From Kryptolebias marmoratus (Eukaryota; Chordata; Actinopteri; Cyprinodontiformes; Rivulidae): 64,000 nt of DNA. Shown in pieces: positions 13,034 through 29,844 of this stretch; the stretch's first letter is position 1; each line of letters opens with the position of its first letter. The stretch covers positions 22,498,306 to 22,562,305 of the forward strand of contig NC_051444.1 in the NCBI RefSeq assembly GCF_001649575.2, in the 5' to 3' direction. The translations under genes were made by a program, and so were the position numbers. A model generated the notes under the pieces. It was not told the DNA's origin. It saw nothing but the letters and a program-made list of their open reading frames with translations, and did not search any database.

Positions 13034-13901
13034 GATATTTTAAAAAATATCTTTTATATTACCAACTGAAGCTGGGACACTAGAACTGGCTTTTTCCATC
13101 TCAATTCATTGGCATCATAAGCTTTGTTAGGAAATTTATCAGGAGGTATACCACCTAAATCTAGACTTGATCCCTCGCTGCCCTCTCATCTCTTTCACCT
13201 GCAAGCAACTCTATTTCAACAAGGCCGGTCATTGTGACCTCCGCAAAATTAATTTTCAACCAAAGAAAGCAAGAAAGCCAGAAGGACCGTTACTGCACCC
13301 CAGAACTGATATCTGAGATAAATCAAATATTTTCAGATGGTGCAGAAAGCTGAGAGACATTCATTCACCAAAGCATACAATTTAACCTAGTTTTTTGTCC
13401 TCCGGGGTCTCTGATGAGACCCATTTTTGGTCTTGCTGCTCATTTTATTGTTAGTTTCCTGTTGTTATTATTCTGATTCTTTACGGAAAAACTTTCTTGG
13501 ACTGATGCCTAAAACACAGCTGATTCATGTATCCATATCCCTTTACGAGCGCATAAAGAATATATATGTATGTGGCAGAGAGATCGGCTTGACACAGTAC
13601 AAATAGTTGTTGGCACATAGCGTCAAACAGAGCGACGGGGTGAAATTATGTAGAGGTGACAGGAGACATCCATCAACATGACGAATGAGCTTTTAACACG
13701 CTCATCTTCAGAACAATGAAGCACACAAACACACACACACACACACTAGTCGGCAAGTCCCCGAGAAACTGAATGAAAAGAATCCAGAACGGGGAAGAGC
13801 TTGAGCTCTTGAAGAACACGCTAAGATTTGTGTCAATTTCTGAAACCACGTCGATGTGCCCGTTACTTATGCACAAGAGCAGAGCAGCACAAGGGCTCCC
13901 T

Positions 13902-13941
13902 GTTACTACGGTAACCTGCGACAGGGAGCTCCGCGATTGGC
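13902..13941. promoter_or_regulatory. X-box-like palindrome with nearby CCAAT box
   Basis: GTTACTACGGTAAC at 13902-13915 resembles an RFX X-box with imperfect symmetry. A reverse CCAAT (ATTGG) follows at about 13937, in a locally CpG-containing patch inside a ccdc102a intron. An internal regulatory element is possible but untested. Confidence 0.25.
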
Positions 13942-15155
13942 TGGTGGGTCCCGGTGCAACAAGATGTGGAAGAAATGGAGAGAACGCTACGGGAGGGGCA
14001 GAGAGCAGAGGGTGGTGCGAAGATGATCGAGTGTGGGAGCTACAGTGAGTGACAGGCAGGTGCACACACACAGCAGAAGTTAAACTCGTAAGACGAGGCA
14101 GAGTGAGGATTACAGAGAGTCTGGCAGCTTCACACAACACACGCACACACACACATTTAGCAACTTCACAGCTGGCCACAAGAATTTGGGAGTGCAAGAG
14201 CGACTGCTAATCATGCCACTTGTATTGATCAGAGTACAATAAAATGTCTCATTTAAAAGTTTTTGTGTGTTAATCATTCTAGTTAAGTTGTGAATCCAAC
14301 TTTATTGTTGCTCATTTTAAAAAAAAAACAGCGATTGTGACAGTACACAATCATGAAAATAATTGCTGTGCTGCTGAGTCTCCTGTCTCAGCGATTAAAG
14401 AGTGTATGAATTCACTTCTAATATATGGCATTATTCTTTGTTTCTGTCCTAGTTCTGGTATTATGAAACGCTTTGAATGAAAGTAAGAACCCCCATCTCT
14501 GGACATGGAGCTCAAAGTTAGCTGAAAACATTTCCTGATTGTTTGTGAGTGCTCAGTTCACTCAGATACCTTTGTTGTTGTTGTGTGGTTAAGACCAAGT
14601 CAAGAATGTTATTAGTATGATTACTACTAAACATATATAAGACCAAGTATTCCTTGAAAGAACACGTTTTGTCTGCCACCTTTAAGCCAGAGTTTTACAC
14701 TAAGGTCATTTGATGTTGAGTGATAGCCTTTTCAGTTAAACTTTGAAAATATCATTATAAGTGATTGCACACAATTTGTTATCACACCAAGTGTGTGTTG
14801 TGAATGACTGTCAACTACTACCACCTTTGGGTTTTCTGAGGTGGAGTAGCTGTGGCAGGCATCTTAAATTGGCATCTATACTCAGGCATCTAATGATTAC
14901 TTTCCGATTATTTCATTATCGCCCACCTTTCAGCAGATGGTGATAATAAGTAGCGCATAACTGAATGAAGTCAACGTTTTGTTATTTAACTTTGCTATCT
15001 CCTGAAAATACATTAATGCTGCACAACATTTAACACAGTATCACTGTATAGGTTTTCTCTGAGCACCCCGAACTTTGACTGATTTTTCAGCGTACCACAT
15101 TCTTATTTATTGTTCTCCAAAGAGCCATGAAACGTGTGTGAGTCTGCGTGTCTCA

Positions 15156-16157
<1,002 letters not shown>

Positions 16158-17106
16158 TCAAACGCTGATGATCCTGCCTCCAAATGATCTGCTTGTTTGA
16201 TTGTCTCCCTCAAAAAGAAACAAAGGTGGAATTACAGTACAAAATATTATCTTGTATAAAATATTACAGAAAGAAAAAATGCAATCACGTTTTATTGATT
16301 TATCTGAAGTTTCCTAAAATTTGTCTGTTGAGGAAAGGAATTCCAAACAGGAAGGTTGTAAATATTTTAGATAAATTATTTATTTCACTTGATTTATTTG
16401 TAAGTCTATTTTTCATGCAATGCACAGATCTATAGAGAGCACTAAAGAGACTTCATAAACTGAATCTACTTCAGAAATATTTAGACACAAGAGAAATAAA
16501 CAAGCATTACAGACACAGGCTTGTGCTTTTGTCTCCAGCCAGCTTGGAACAACTTTACACTTTTGGCAGCAGATTGCTCAGAAACAATCCAGTGGGAAAA
16601 ATTAGTGTTATTACTTCTGATCAAATTTAAAACTTAGGTAATTTCTGGGTTTTAAGGCAACATCATCAAAAGATCAAGGAGGGGGTGAGTACTTTTGGAA
16701 CTCACCGTACACACAAAATAATGGGGTATTTGCTTAATAATGTTTTGACACTGTTTACTGAGTGCTGCGGAAAGGTAAATGTAAAAGTTTTAAATTTAAA
16801 CACAGACTAATCTCACATTAAATAGAGGTGCTGAAGTGTGACCATGGGTGCCTGTTTATATGTTTTGTCACTGTTAAATCAATAAAGTATTACAAGGTTA
16901 TTACATGTAATGGAAGGCTTTTAAAAAGGAGATTTTGAGTCCTGCTATAAGGTTTTAAAACATGGAATGGTTGACCAGTATTAAAAAGAAACTAAATGCA
17001 ATATAATATCATTCTTAGGCATTGCTGTAGATCACGCTACCTGTGCTAGAGTATCAGATACGTAAAGAGATGTTGGAGCGCTGTGCACAGCCATGTATCT
17101 TTTTTG

Positions 17107-17120
17107 GTGTGTGTGTGTGT

Positions 17121-17162
<42 letters not shown>
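17107..17162. repeat. GT microsatellite
   Basis: Two GT runs joined by a GG interruption, followed by a G run. Confidence 0.95.
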
Positions 17163-17164
<2 letters not shown>

Positions 17165-18621
17165 GGGGGGGTCGTGTCACAATCGTAGGTCACGTTTGGA
17201 GAACTCCTCTGAAATCTCAAACGGTCTTTGTCACCAGGACCTTCGAATGCGACCCGTGAAGAATGTCGCGTTTGAGCTGACACAACTACACAGTACGAAT
17301 GGCTACCAAGGAAATAAGACTGTCATCAAGAAAAAAATAACTTAAATTAAAATAAAAATAATTCACAAGTCATAAAAGAGCAAATATCTAATAAATATGG
17401 GCAGAAGTATGTAGGTTAACTGCATTCCCGCGTGTTGTCATGTTTCCATTGAAATGTTGCCTGCACTGAATATGAGAAATGCAAATAAATGAAAGACTAA
17501 CTTTACTTAAGTCAAGCTTTCCTTACTTTGAGTTCTACATCACATAAAGTGCAGCATTAGAGGTTCCCGCTACCTAGATTCTAATTTCCTCTCTAAATTT
17601 GTACAGCAGCAGAAGTTTTACAAACCAAAAGCTGTCTGAAAGACCCAGGACAATGTCCAGGATGTCCTCCAAACAGCTGCAGTGTTTCTACTGGCTCTAA
17701 ATGGAAATGCTTGGATGTATATGTTGCATCCGTATGTTGGTTTCATGTATTTTTCAGGATGTAATTGTCGTCAGTTGTGGTCGTAGCCAGGTTTAAGCCA
17801 CGCCCCCTCTGGTCTGAGCTGGGAATCGAAATGGAAGCGCTGTACTTGGAGCTAATGGAGTCATTAATAATGCAACATTGTCACAAACTGCACTTTGATA
17901 TTTGATGGCGTTGATTCAGAATCCATCTCTGCTGTCTGCACCTAATGGCTCCCCAGACAGAGCTCATTCCTAGAAGCTTTTTGGGGACCTACTCTGCAAT
18001 GAAAAGAAATTAAATATCTATGGGAGCAATAAAAGACGAGCTCAGATCAAAGAGTGTAACACACTTTTTAAATTTTTGTATTTAGATTCTCCTCTGGCTA
18101 CGTACTATCTTTATTATGTACTGAAATCTATTACCCATCAACATCAAATCTAGTTTAAATGTTTTCTGTTTTAGCTTGTTTTCACTATGAGGTAGACTTC
18201 CTTCAGACCTGACACACAGACTCCATCAGCCTTCAGAGGATTCCCAAAGATAATCAAGGCAAAATGTCTGAATGTCACACAAATGTAAGTTAAAGCCGGA
18301 GCCAGATCAAACAAAGAGAGCAGCAGTGTAATGCCAGGGGAGTGATTAAAGGGAGGGATGGAGGTGGGTGGGGGCTCAGAAGTGTCTACAGTGAGACGGG
18401 AATGCAGAGATATGAGGGGGATGAGGAGCGGTCCTCTTGGCTGTAATTAGATGGGTGGGATTTCATAAGACGAGGAGACGGCAAAGCACAGGAACAAAGA
18501 CCGTTAACGCACCGTAGTCGGGCTCTGAGAAAGAAATGTGCTGTAAAAAGCCAGGCAAGGAGAAAAATTTGTAAAATGACCCACCCCCCACACAGAGGCG
18601 GAGAGAGACAGTGGGTGCTGG

Positions 18622-18629
18622 GGAGAGAG

Positions 18630-18660
<31 letters not shown>
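18622..18660. repeat. GA microsatellite
   Basis: A (GA)n run in a purine-rich region. Confidence 0.95.
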
Positions 18661-18780
18661 TACAGACAAAAGACAAATATCTGGCATTAAAAGAAAACAG
18701 ATTTGAAACCCAGAAAAGTCAAAGATAAGAGAGGTTAACATCTATCAACCACCAAACTCCAAAACAATAAGCTCAAATGT

Positions 18781-19420
18781 TTCCGGACTGGGAGTGCGTG
18801 GATGAAACTGCAGCCAAGTTCACTGATGAGCAGTTTGTAAGGAAACCGGACAATCTCAGTGACTCATTCGTATCCCCATTATCAGGGCAAACACCAACAC
18901 CTTCCTCATCTGGCAGACAGGATGAGCTCGTTCACTGAAAACCTGGAGATGTGGGGTAAAAGCCTAGAGAGGATAAAATATCGTTTCCTTTGAGAATCTG
19001 AGTGAATTTGCTGAAACCAGTGATTAAGATGCCACCACAGTGATGCAGTGGCTCAAACAGAACATCTCATCCATGAGGAGACTCTTTAAGAAATACTTCC
19101 CAGACGATAAGTGCTCAGTTTGACTGAGTGAAGCAACACCTGCTGATTTCAACTCAGCTGAAGAAACCCCCACTCAGAGAGCTTCTCTGAGACTAAAGTT
19201 TCACATTCAGACACTGAAATCAAAAAATTTAGATTGGTGTGGAGGAGGAACAGCCTCTTCTCTTTGCCACTTGCTGCCTCTGGGAGACTGGCTTTTCTGC
19301 TGTTTCTAAGCAAACCAAGTACATATCTGAGGTGAACATTGAAAACACATTAACAGTGGCAGTAACAAGCCGGCACCCCGCTCTGTGCACTAAAAAAAAA
19401 AAAAGACTCACTGCAGCCTT
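18781..19420 (+). mobile_element. hAT-family transposase remnant (ZBED/SCAND3-like)
   Basis: At 19239-19390 a plus-strand frame reads LLFATCCLWETGFSAVSKQT then KYISEVNIENTLTVAVTSRH and PALCTK. This is the C-terminal dimerisation region of hAT transposases of the ZBED5/SCAND3/FAM200 type, which normally has a CETGFS-like core followed by an N-x-E-N-x-L-R-V-A-L-S block. Upstream, frames broken by stops give FPDWECVDETAAKFTDEQFV and MRRLFKKYFPDDK, consistent with the middle of such a protein. It ends in an A tract near 19390-19403. No full open frame survives, so it is a pseudogene rather than a domesticated gene. Confidence 0.65.
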
Positions 19421-20317
19421 TAAAAATGATGAGAGACTAGCGAAAAGAGTATATATTCCTTGCCAAAAACTTGGGCTTTTATATTGCATTATTAAACTTT
19501 ATTATTGCTTTAAGATGCACAGTGATAAAAACATGTGCCTTTCACAAATCGTGTTTATTTTTGAAAGCAAATGTTCCTGGATTTGTTTGTGTTTTTGAGG
19601 CAGGAAGGAAAAGTCTGAGAACAACTGGATTATGGAGGCAAAAAGTTAAGACTAGTGTTAGGTTTTATTCAATATTCACAAAACCCAGAAAAAAAAAAAC
19701 GATTAAGCTGTTGGTCTACCTCTTCTTCAGTTTGTGGCTCACAGCTCTAAATATACGGGACTTTTTTTTATCCTGTTTCCATATGACAAACTATCAAACA
19801 TTATTTTAACAGCAGTGTTCACTGCAGTGCATTTGTTTTAAGCCAGTGATTCGCAAACATTTTAATCCTCCTTCACATTAAAAACCAGCACCAGCTTATA
19901 TTTATCTATGATTAGCAAAATGACCAACAAATGAGAACAGAACCACATACGTGTACAGCAGTCTTGGCTCGCCTTCTGCCTCACAACAACTGAATGCTGT
20001 TTAGGATACCTTCGATCCAATTTCCTCACCGTTTGGCACCTTTTGTTGCTAGCAGGTCCTAAAGAGACTTTTCTGGCACTACTTAAGTAGCCACTAACAC
20101 TCCCATTTCTACAGGGGGTCTCAAAATACTGTGCAGTTCATTTTTTTCCAAGTAGTTTCCATTTGGAGCCAAAACTGTAATATACTTGAGTGATTCATCT
20201 TTTTGGCTCTCTCTTCTTTTACATCACAGTTCAACTTAATTAATTAGCTTCTTATAGGGGTTGGAGATATTTGATACTAAGTACAAATACTTGGACCACA
20301 ATTTGAGAACCATGATT

Positions 20318-20353
20318 TTAAGCTGTTTTTACCTGTGTGTAAAAACAGCTTAA
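20318..20353. repeat. perfect 15-bp inverted repeat
   Basis: TTAAGCTGTTTTTAC at 20318-20332 and its exact reverse complement at 20339-20353, with a six-base CTGTGT loop. Confidence 0.8.
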
Positions 20354-20805
20354 GTGTTCTGAAAATGAGAATGAGACATATAATTGTTTTCAGAAAAATA
20401 CCTTCTCATTCTGACTTTGATGCAGACAACTTGTTTCAAAAATAGCTGAGATGGGGCGCTCGCTTTACCCCATGTTGCATAAATCCTTATTTTTACTCAA
20501 AACTCTTCAGATGTGCGTGTTTTGAGGAGAGCATTTCCTGCAGATTTGAAATTAACATGTTTCCCAACTCTTGTTTAAGAACTAAAGTTTAGTTGAAACC
20601 TTTTGCTGAAATGTTCATTTCACCAAGTTCCAAATCAACTTAATGGGTGGCAACATTTTTAGCAATGCCACATTAATGTCAGAGGTAGAATGGTGGAAAA
20701 CGGTGTGAGTGCCTTGAAGAGGTTGATCCAAAAGAAGGAACTGGACGACAAACACAGTATGGCATCGATGACAGGCGGGTCTGAGTCCTGGTTTGTTAAC
20801 AAACT

Positions 20806-21106
20806 AGGATGGCTGTGGTTCAGTGGTTAGACAGCTGGAGGTTCGATTCCACCAGTATGCCACATGTCGAAGTGTCCCTGGGCGACACACTGCACCCCTC
20901 ACTGCCTCCGATGTGCCCCATCGGTGTATAAATCTAAAGCACTGTTTAGACTCTATAAAATGAGTTATTCAGATTACCTTTGTAGAGATGTAGCAGAGTG
21001 CTGTATGAGTGTGTGTGGTTGGGTAAATGAGGGCACAGATTGTGTCATAAAGCACTTTGGGTGGCCTGGTTGAAAAGGTGCTATATAAGTACAGTCCATT
21101 TAACAG
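20806..21106 (+). mobile_element. tRNA-derived SINE, family B
   Basis: An A-box-like TGTGGTTCAGTGGTT (about 20815-20829) and a clean B-box GGTTCGATTCC (20840-20850) form the polymerase III promoter. The body has GTCGAAGTGTCCCTGGGCG and the end has AAAGCACTTTGGGTGG and CTATATAAGTACAGTCCATT, both well-known fish repeat signatures. It looks nearly full length. Confidence 0.8.
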
Positions 21107-21766
21107 TTAAACTACAGTGTTGAATAGGACAATTGGGTTCCTCTGTAAAAACATGCAAGCAACCTTAAAACCAACATTTTTCTGTGGGGTTATCATATCA
21201 AAACAAAGAACTTAATGAAGGAAGGAGAAGGAGGAGACAGGAGGGAGGACGGTGAGATGGAGGTGGGGGTTGGAGGGTGGATGTCTGCAAAAATATTAAA
21301 ATTACTGAAAGACCTGGGAATAGGAAGGTGCTCAGTGGTTTTGTGCATACAACAGAAGCGTGTGAGTGCGTGTGTGCATGATGCGTTTTCTTTAATGCAT
21401 ATCTGTCCTTATCAAATTGTGCCACAACACAAAAGCACAACTGTTACGCTACACCGCCTGTTAAATGTTTCTTCTTGACTGGAGAGACCCGGACGTCTGC
21501 TGCTACATCTGTTCATACAGACTCACAGACAGGCCCATGGACCAACATTGCACACATTCATCGCCATAACAACACAGTAACTTTCATCTGAAAGAGAGGA
21601 ATACAACGAGGAGAAAACTGTATAGCAAAAACTCAATACCTGCCCTGAGCACACCTGAAAGTAGCTGCTACGTACTCACACACAAAGGATCACATGTTCT
21701 CCCTTCCCCCTCTGCCAAACAGAATTTAGCAATAATTTAACAGTGATTTTCTTTTTCTTTCCGTGT

Positions 21767-21767
<1 letters not shown>

Positions 21768-21810
<43 letters not shown>
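21768..21810. repeat. CA microsatellite
   Basis: Uninterrupted (CA)n. Confidence 0.95.
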
Positions 21811-21812
<2 letters not shown>

Positions 21813-22150
21813 AACAAAGAGCAGAATTGGGTTTTTAATGAGGGCTACCAAAGAGCAGTACCTTGGGGGAGGGGCTTGTGTGCGCTTTCCCAACCTCACT
21901 GGTTTGAGCAATTCAATAAAAAAACAATAAGGAAGAGAAGAAAAACAGGCTCATAGTTAAAATGAAAAAAAAAAAAAAATCAGATTACCGAAAAAAACAC
22001 TGAAGGTCAGAAAAATAAAAGCAAAAAGAACAATCAATGATTATTGAAGTGAACAAGAAAGTAGCACACATACACCATGCTTGGTCATACTACATACTGT
22101 ACTTTTATAGGCTCTAAGCCCTTGTGAAAGACATCAAAGAGATTTATTTG

Positions 22151-22387
22151 GGTAGCACGCTGGATTAGTGGTTAGCGCTGTTGCCTCACAGCAAGAAGGG
22201 CCTGGGTTCAAGCCCCAGTTTGGGTCTGGGGTCTTTCTGTGTGGAGTCTCCTCATGTTTGGGTTTCATCCAGATTCCTCCCACAGCCCAAAAACATACAC
22301 GTTTCGGCTGCCTTCAGGCCCAGGTCATTCCTTGACAAAGAGATCTGTGATCTCAATGGGATTTGCCTGGTTAAATAAAAAAAAAAT
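22151..22387 (+). mobile_element. tRNA-derived SINE, family C
   Basis: An A-box TGGATTAGTGG at 22161-22171 and a B-box GGGTTCAAGCCCC at 22204-22216, with a GTTAGCGCTGTTGCCTCACA spacer. The body includes CTCCCACAGCCCAAAAACAT and the end reads CCTGGTTAAATAAA plus an A tail. Typical teleost SINE in good condition. Confidence 0.85.
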
Positions 22388-22756
22388 TGTGGTTTTGGAT
22401 GGAATAGTGACAGAGTAATCAATGTTTTATTTTCTTTTAACAGCAGCCAGAGCAAGATCAGTTTAAAAAAAGCAAGGAGAAATTGTCACGGGGAAGCCAA
22501 GCTAACCTCTGCTCATACGTAGGCAAACTTAAGAGCGAATTTCATCTGTCTAACAACACTCTAAACCTCAAATATTTTAAAGTTGTTCAAGTGATCAGTG
22601 AGTTTTGGATTTTCCCAAATTCCAGAGATTGTTTTGCTCCACTTATTTTAAGCAGACAATAACCCTCTCAGAATCAGAGAGCGAATAACAAACTATATTT
22701 GCTGGTGCGGATGCTCTAAGGTCATGACAGCAAGGTAGGATTTGCCATCTGGTAAC

Positions 22757-23048
22757 CATCCATTCATCCATCCATCCCTTTTTTTTTACTCGCTTTTTCC
22801 TTTCGCGAGGGAGCTGGGGCCAATCTCCATCAGTCACTGTGTGAGAGGCGAGGAACACCCTGGACAGGCTGCAAGTCCATCACAGGGACACAACCATTCA
22901 CACTGTAACTCCCACCTAGAGAGAATTTTAGTTACCAGTTAACTTAACTTGCAAGTTTTCCGTCTACGGGAGGAAACCGGAGTACCCGGAGAGAACTCAC
23001 ACATGCCCGGGGAGAACATGTAAACTCCACACAGAACGGCCAGGAGGT
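22757..23048 (-). mobile_element. SINE-related repeat, minus orientation
   Basis: Starts with CCATCCATTCATCCATCCATC (the reversed tail), then GAGCTGGGGCCAATCTCCAT, CCCTGGACAGGCTGCAAGTC and GGAGAACATGTAAACTCCAC, all reverse complements of the fish SINE/LINE body. The head is lost. Confidence 0.75.
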
Positions 23049-25452
23049 GATCATCTGGTGACCTCACTATAAAATCATATGATTAAAAAGTCATGTTGTA
23101 TTATTCATCTAATGTGAACTGGCCTACAGGCTACATGTCAAACAAAAGTTTGATTAAAAAAAAGCACTGCGCTCTCTTTTCAAACCCATTTGTGTGTCTG
23201 TTGTGAGTTGCCCAACAGAGCAGCTTACCGCCGAGTTCATCATTCATGGATTCAGCACTCATTCAATCAAGTGTAATCACACACATACACGCTCACACAG
23301 AAACAGGTGTGTCCACCAACAGAGTGGTCACTGTGAGCTGATCACTGCAGCCTTAATTGGTTTTATCTCTGGTCCTAATCTCTTCTGTTACCCGTCTCTT
23401 ACATTACAGCTTAATTAAATGCTCTCATGTCAGTATGAATTCCTACACATGCATCCATGTCAGAATGACAAGAACATTGTTTTTTATCAGTCTAACAAGT
23501 CAGCAGCACATCACACAGTTTGAATTTCATATCTTAGATGTCAAATAGTAAACTCTTGCTCGTGACCCTGAGGTATTCCCAGGTTATCTTGCCATCCTCC
23601 TAAGGGTGTTATGGTGCGGTGCTGAACCATGCTGGAATGTTCAATCATTTGGAGCTGTGGGAATGCACCTATGGCCAGATTGGATGCCACTAGATTAACC
23701 TGCTCTGCCATTTAAAAACAATAATGTGTAACAAGCAGTTACACAATCTGAAGCTTCTGGGTGACCATAATGTTTACTCCTTTGCATCTTCTCCTTAGCG
23801 AGAATGAAGCATTGCCTCTGTCACTGCAGCAAAATGCTTTCCCTGTTAAGAACCCCATCTGGTCACACTGACAGGAAAAGCTGTGAGGGACAATTGACAA
23901 CAACTAAATGACGCTTTAATGACACAGCCACAAACAGATGGAGGGGTTATACAGTTACTGACTGTGTGCGAGGAGTGTGTTTTGCCAAATCAGCACATCT
24001 TGTGTAACAAAAACCACTCTGGCATCACACGCCGAGCAGCGGTTAATGAGTGTACACAAATACAGTGTACACAGTGCTTAATACTTTTCATTTGTTGTCA
24101 GCCTAAAAGATGGATCACATACACACACACACAAACACAAACTCCACAATGAATCAACACTTCTGCCCCAAATCTTTCAGCCCCTGTTATTTTTACAGTG
24201 GGTGTTGTAAAGTGATACATCAGCTAAGGCAGAAGTGATCTACACAGCTCTCGGCGCGCTAAAGACGATTCTACTGTCAGTGACACCTTTGTGTTTGTGT
24301 GTTGTGTGTGTGTTTGTGCGGTGTCCGTGGTGTGTCTCTTTTTTCAACCAGATCAATACTGTGGTTTTTAAGCTGCACACAACACACAATCAATCTTCCT
24401 GAAACACTCAAACTGGGATACAACACACACACACACACACAAGCTAAGGACAAAACCTCCCAATATATAAAGAGATCTTATCACAAACCATACTAATCAA
24501 GACTAAAACACAGGATCCCAGTGGGTGTCTGCTGGTGCTTTTTGGCATCTGACAGCATTTCATATGGGTCCTGTGACTTTAAAGGTCTGATTAAACCAGG
24601 ATCTCACTGGAGTATGACTGTTGGCGACTAGTTGGTGAATGGCCTTCCCAAAGGAGTCTGTGAAATGTGTCAAAATGTTTGCAGGGGTTTGCACGAGATC
24701 CCTTCTATGACAGAAAATGAATATCCTAAATGTTCAGGTCTAAAAACCATGCTGCTGGTGAATAACTATTTAAGAAACTGGTCCAAAACTGCCTGTCTTC
24801 ATTTTAAAGGTATACTCAAGTAGATTACATCATAAATGTGGAGGGTGGCTGCCAAGGTTGGCACAAAGTAGGCTGAGTGGAAGGAAGTGGGCAACAAAAT
24901 AATGTGCATGGCCAAGAATACAGTTTTGCAAGCAGTACACACAAAAACAAGTCATGGTTTTCCCAAACAGGCTGCACAAGTGGTGGCCACAAACACTCAG
25001 AATCCAGTTACAATTTTGAGTCACCAACTATTTTCTATCAGTTGCAGTCCTGTGAGATACTAACTTTAGAAGCAGGTTTGATACCTCAAGCTTGTTGTTG
25101 AGTTGAATAAGTTGCTCCTCAGGAGTTTTGGAGGTGTGTAGCATGGAAGAGGCCACTTTTATATTATACTTTATCACTGAGCGTGAGACTGATTGCTTTA
25201 CAAAGGTGATGTGTTTCAAAGAAGCAATACCAATCAGGAGCTAAGGTTCACTGACTGAACATTGTTCTTTTAGTGTTTTGACTGTTGTTGGTGTATTTAT
25301 TGATGTAGTGACCAAATGACTGCACTGCCTCTGGTTTATACTCATGTTGTAATCAATACTAAAAATGACCACAAACCTAAATTTGATTAAAACAGTAAGA
25401 AAGCATTTTTTTTAAACAGTAAGAAAGCATGTTTTTCTGGTAGAAGGCATTA

Positions 25453-25818
<366 letters not shown>

Positions 25819-25827
25819 TCACATTTA

Positions 25828-29605
<3,778 letters not shown>

Positions 29606-29844
29606 TCTCTTTCTTTCAGCAGGACTTTCTGGGACTCATCGAGTCGGAGCTGGAGGGCATTCAGTTTGCTCGAGTCTTCCTCCACCGTGGTCACGTCCTC
29701 CCACAGCTGCCTGCTACGTTCTTGCCGGCTCAGACCGGAAGACGAGCGTGACCCTGCTGGGTTAGCGCCAGGACCGTCCCAGACCTCTTGAGTGTCGAGA
29801 CCAGCCGCTCCTGAACGCAAAACGGATTCCAGCAGTTCCAGGTC
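29606..29844 (-). CDS. ccdc102a: CCDC102A coding exon 3 (residues 251-330)
   Basis: Encodes a DLELLESVL start, a variable linker, then the conserved run with [18 protein letters not shown] and [15 protein letters not shown]. The acceptor is TGACAG and the donor GA/GTAAGA; the exon ends after two bases of a Glu codon that the next exon completes. Reading is uninterrupted. Confidence 0.93.

Noticed and set aside
13673..14197. 174-codon minus-strand frame
   Set aside because: Runs through a CA microsatellite and low-complexity Ser/Val/Cys sequence, with no family similarity.
20806..20860. tRNA gene from the A- and B-box
   Set aside because: The boxes belong to a SINE with the usual SINE body and 3' end; no complete cloverleaf is present.
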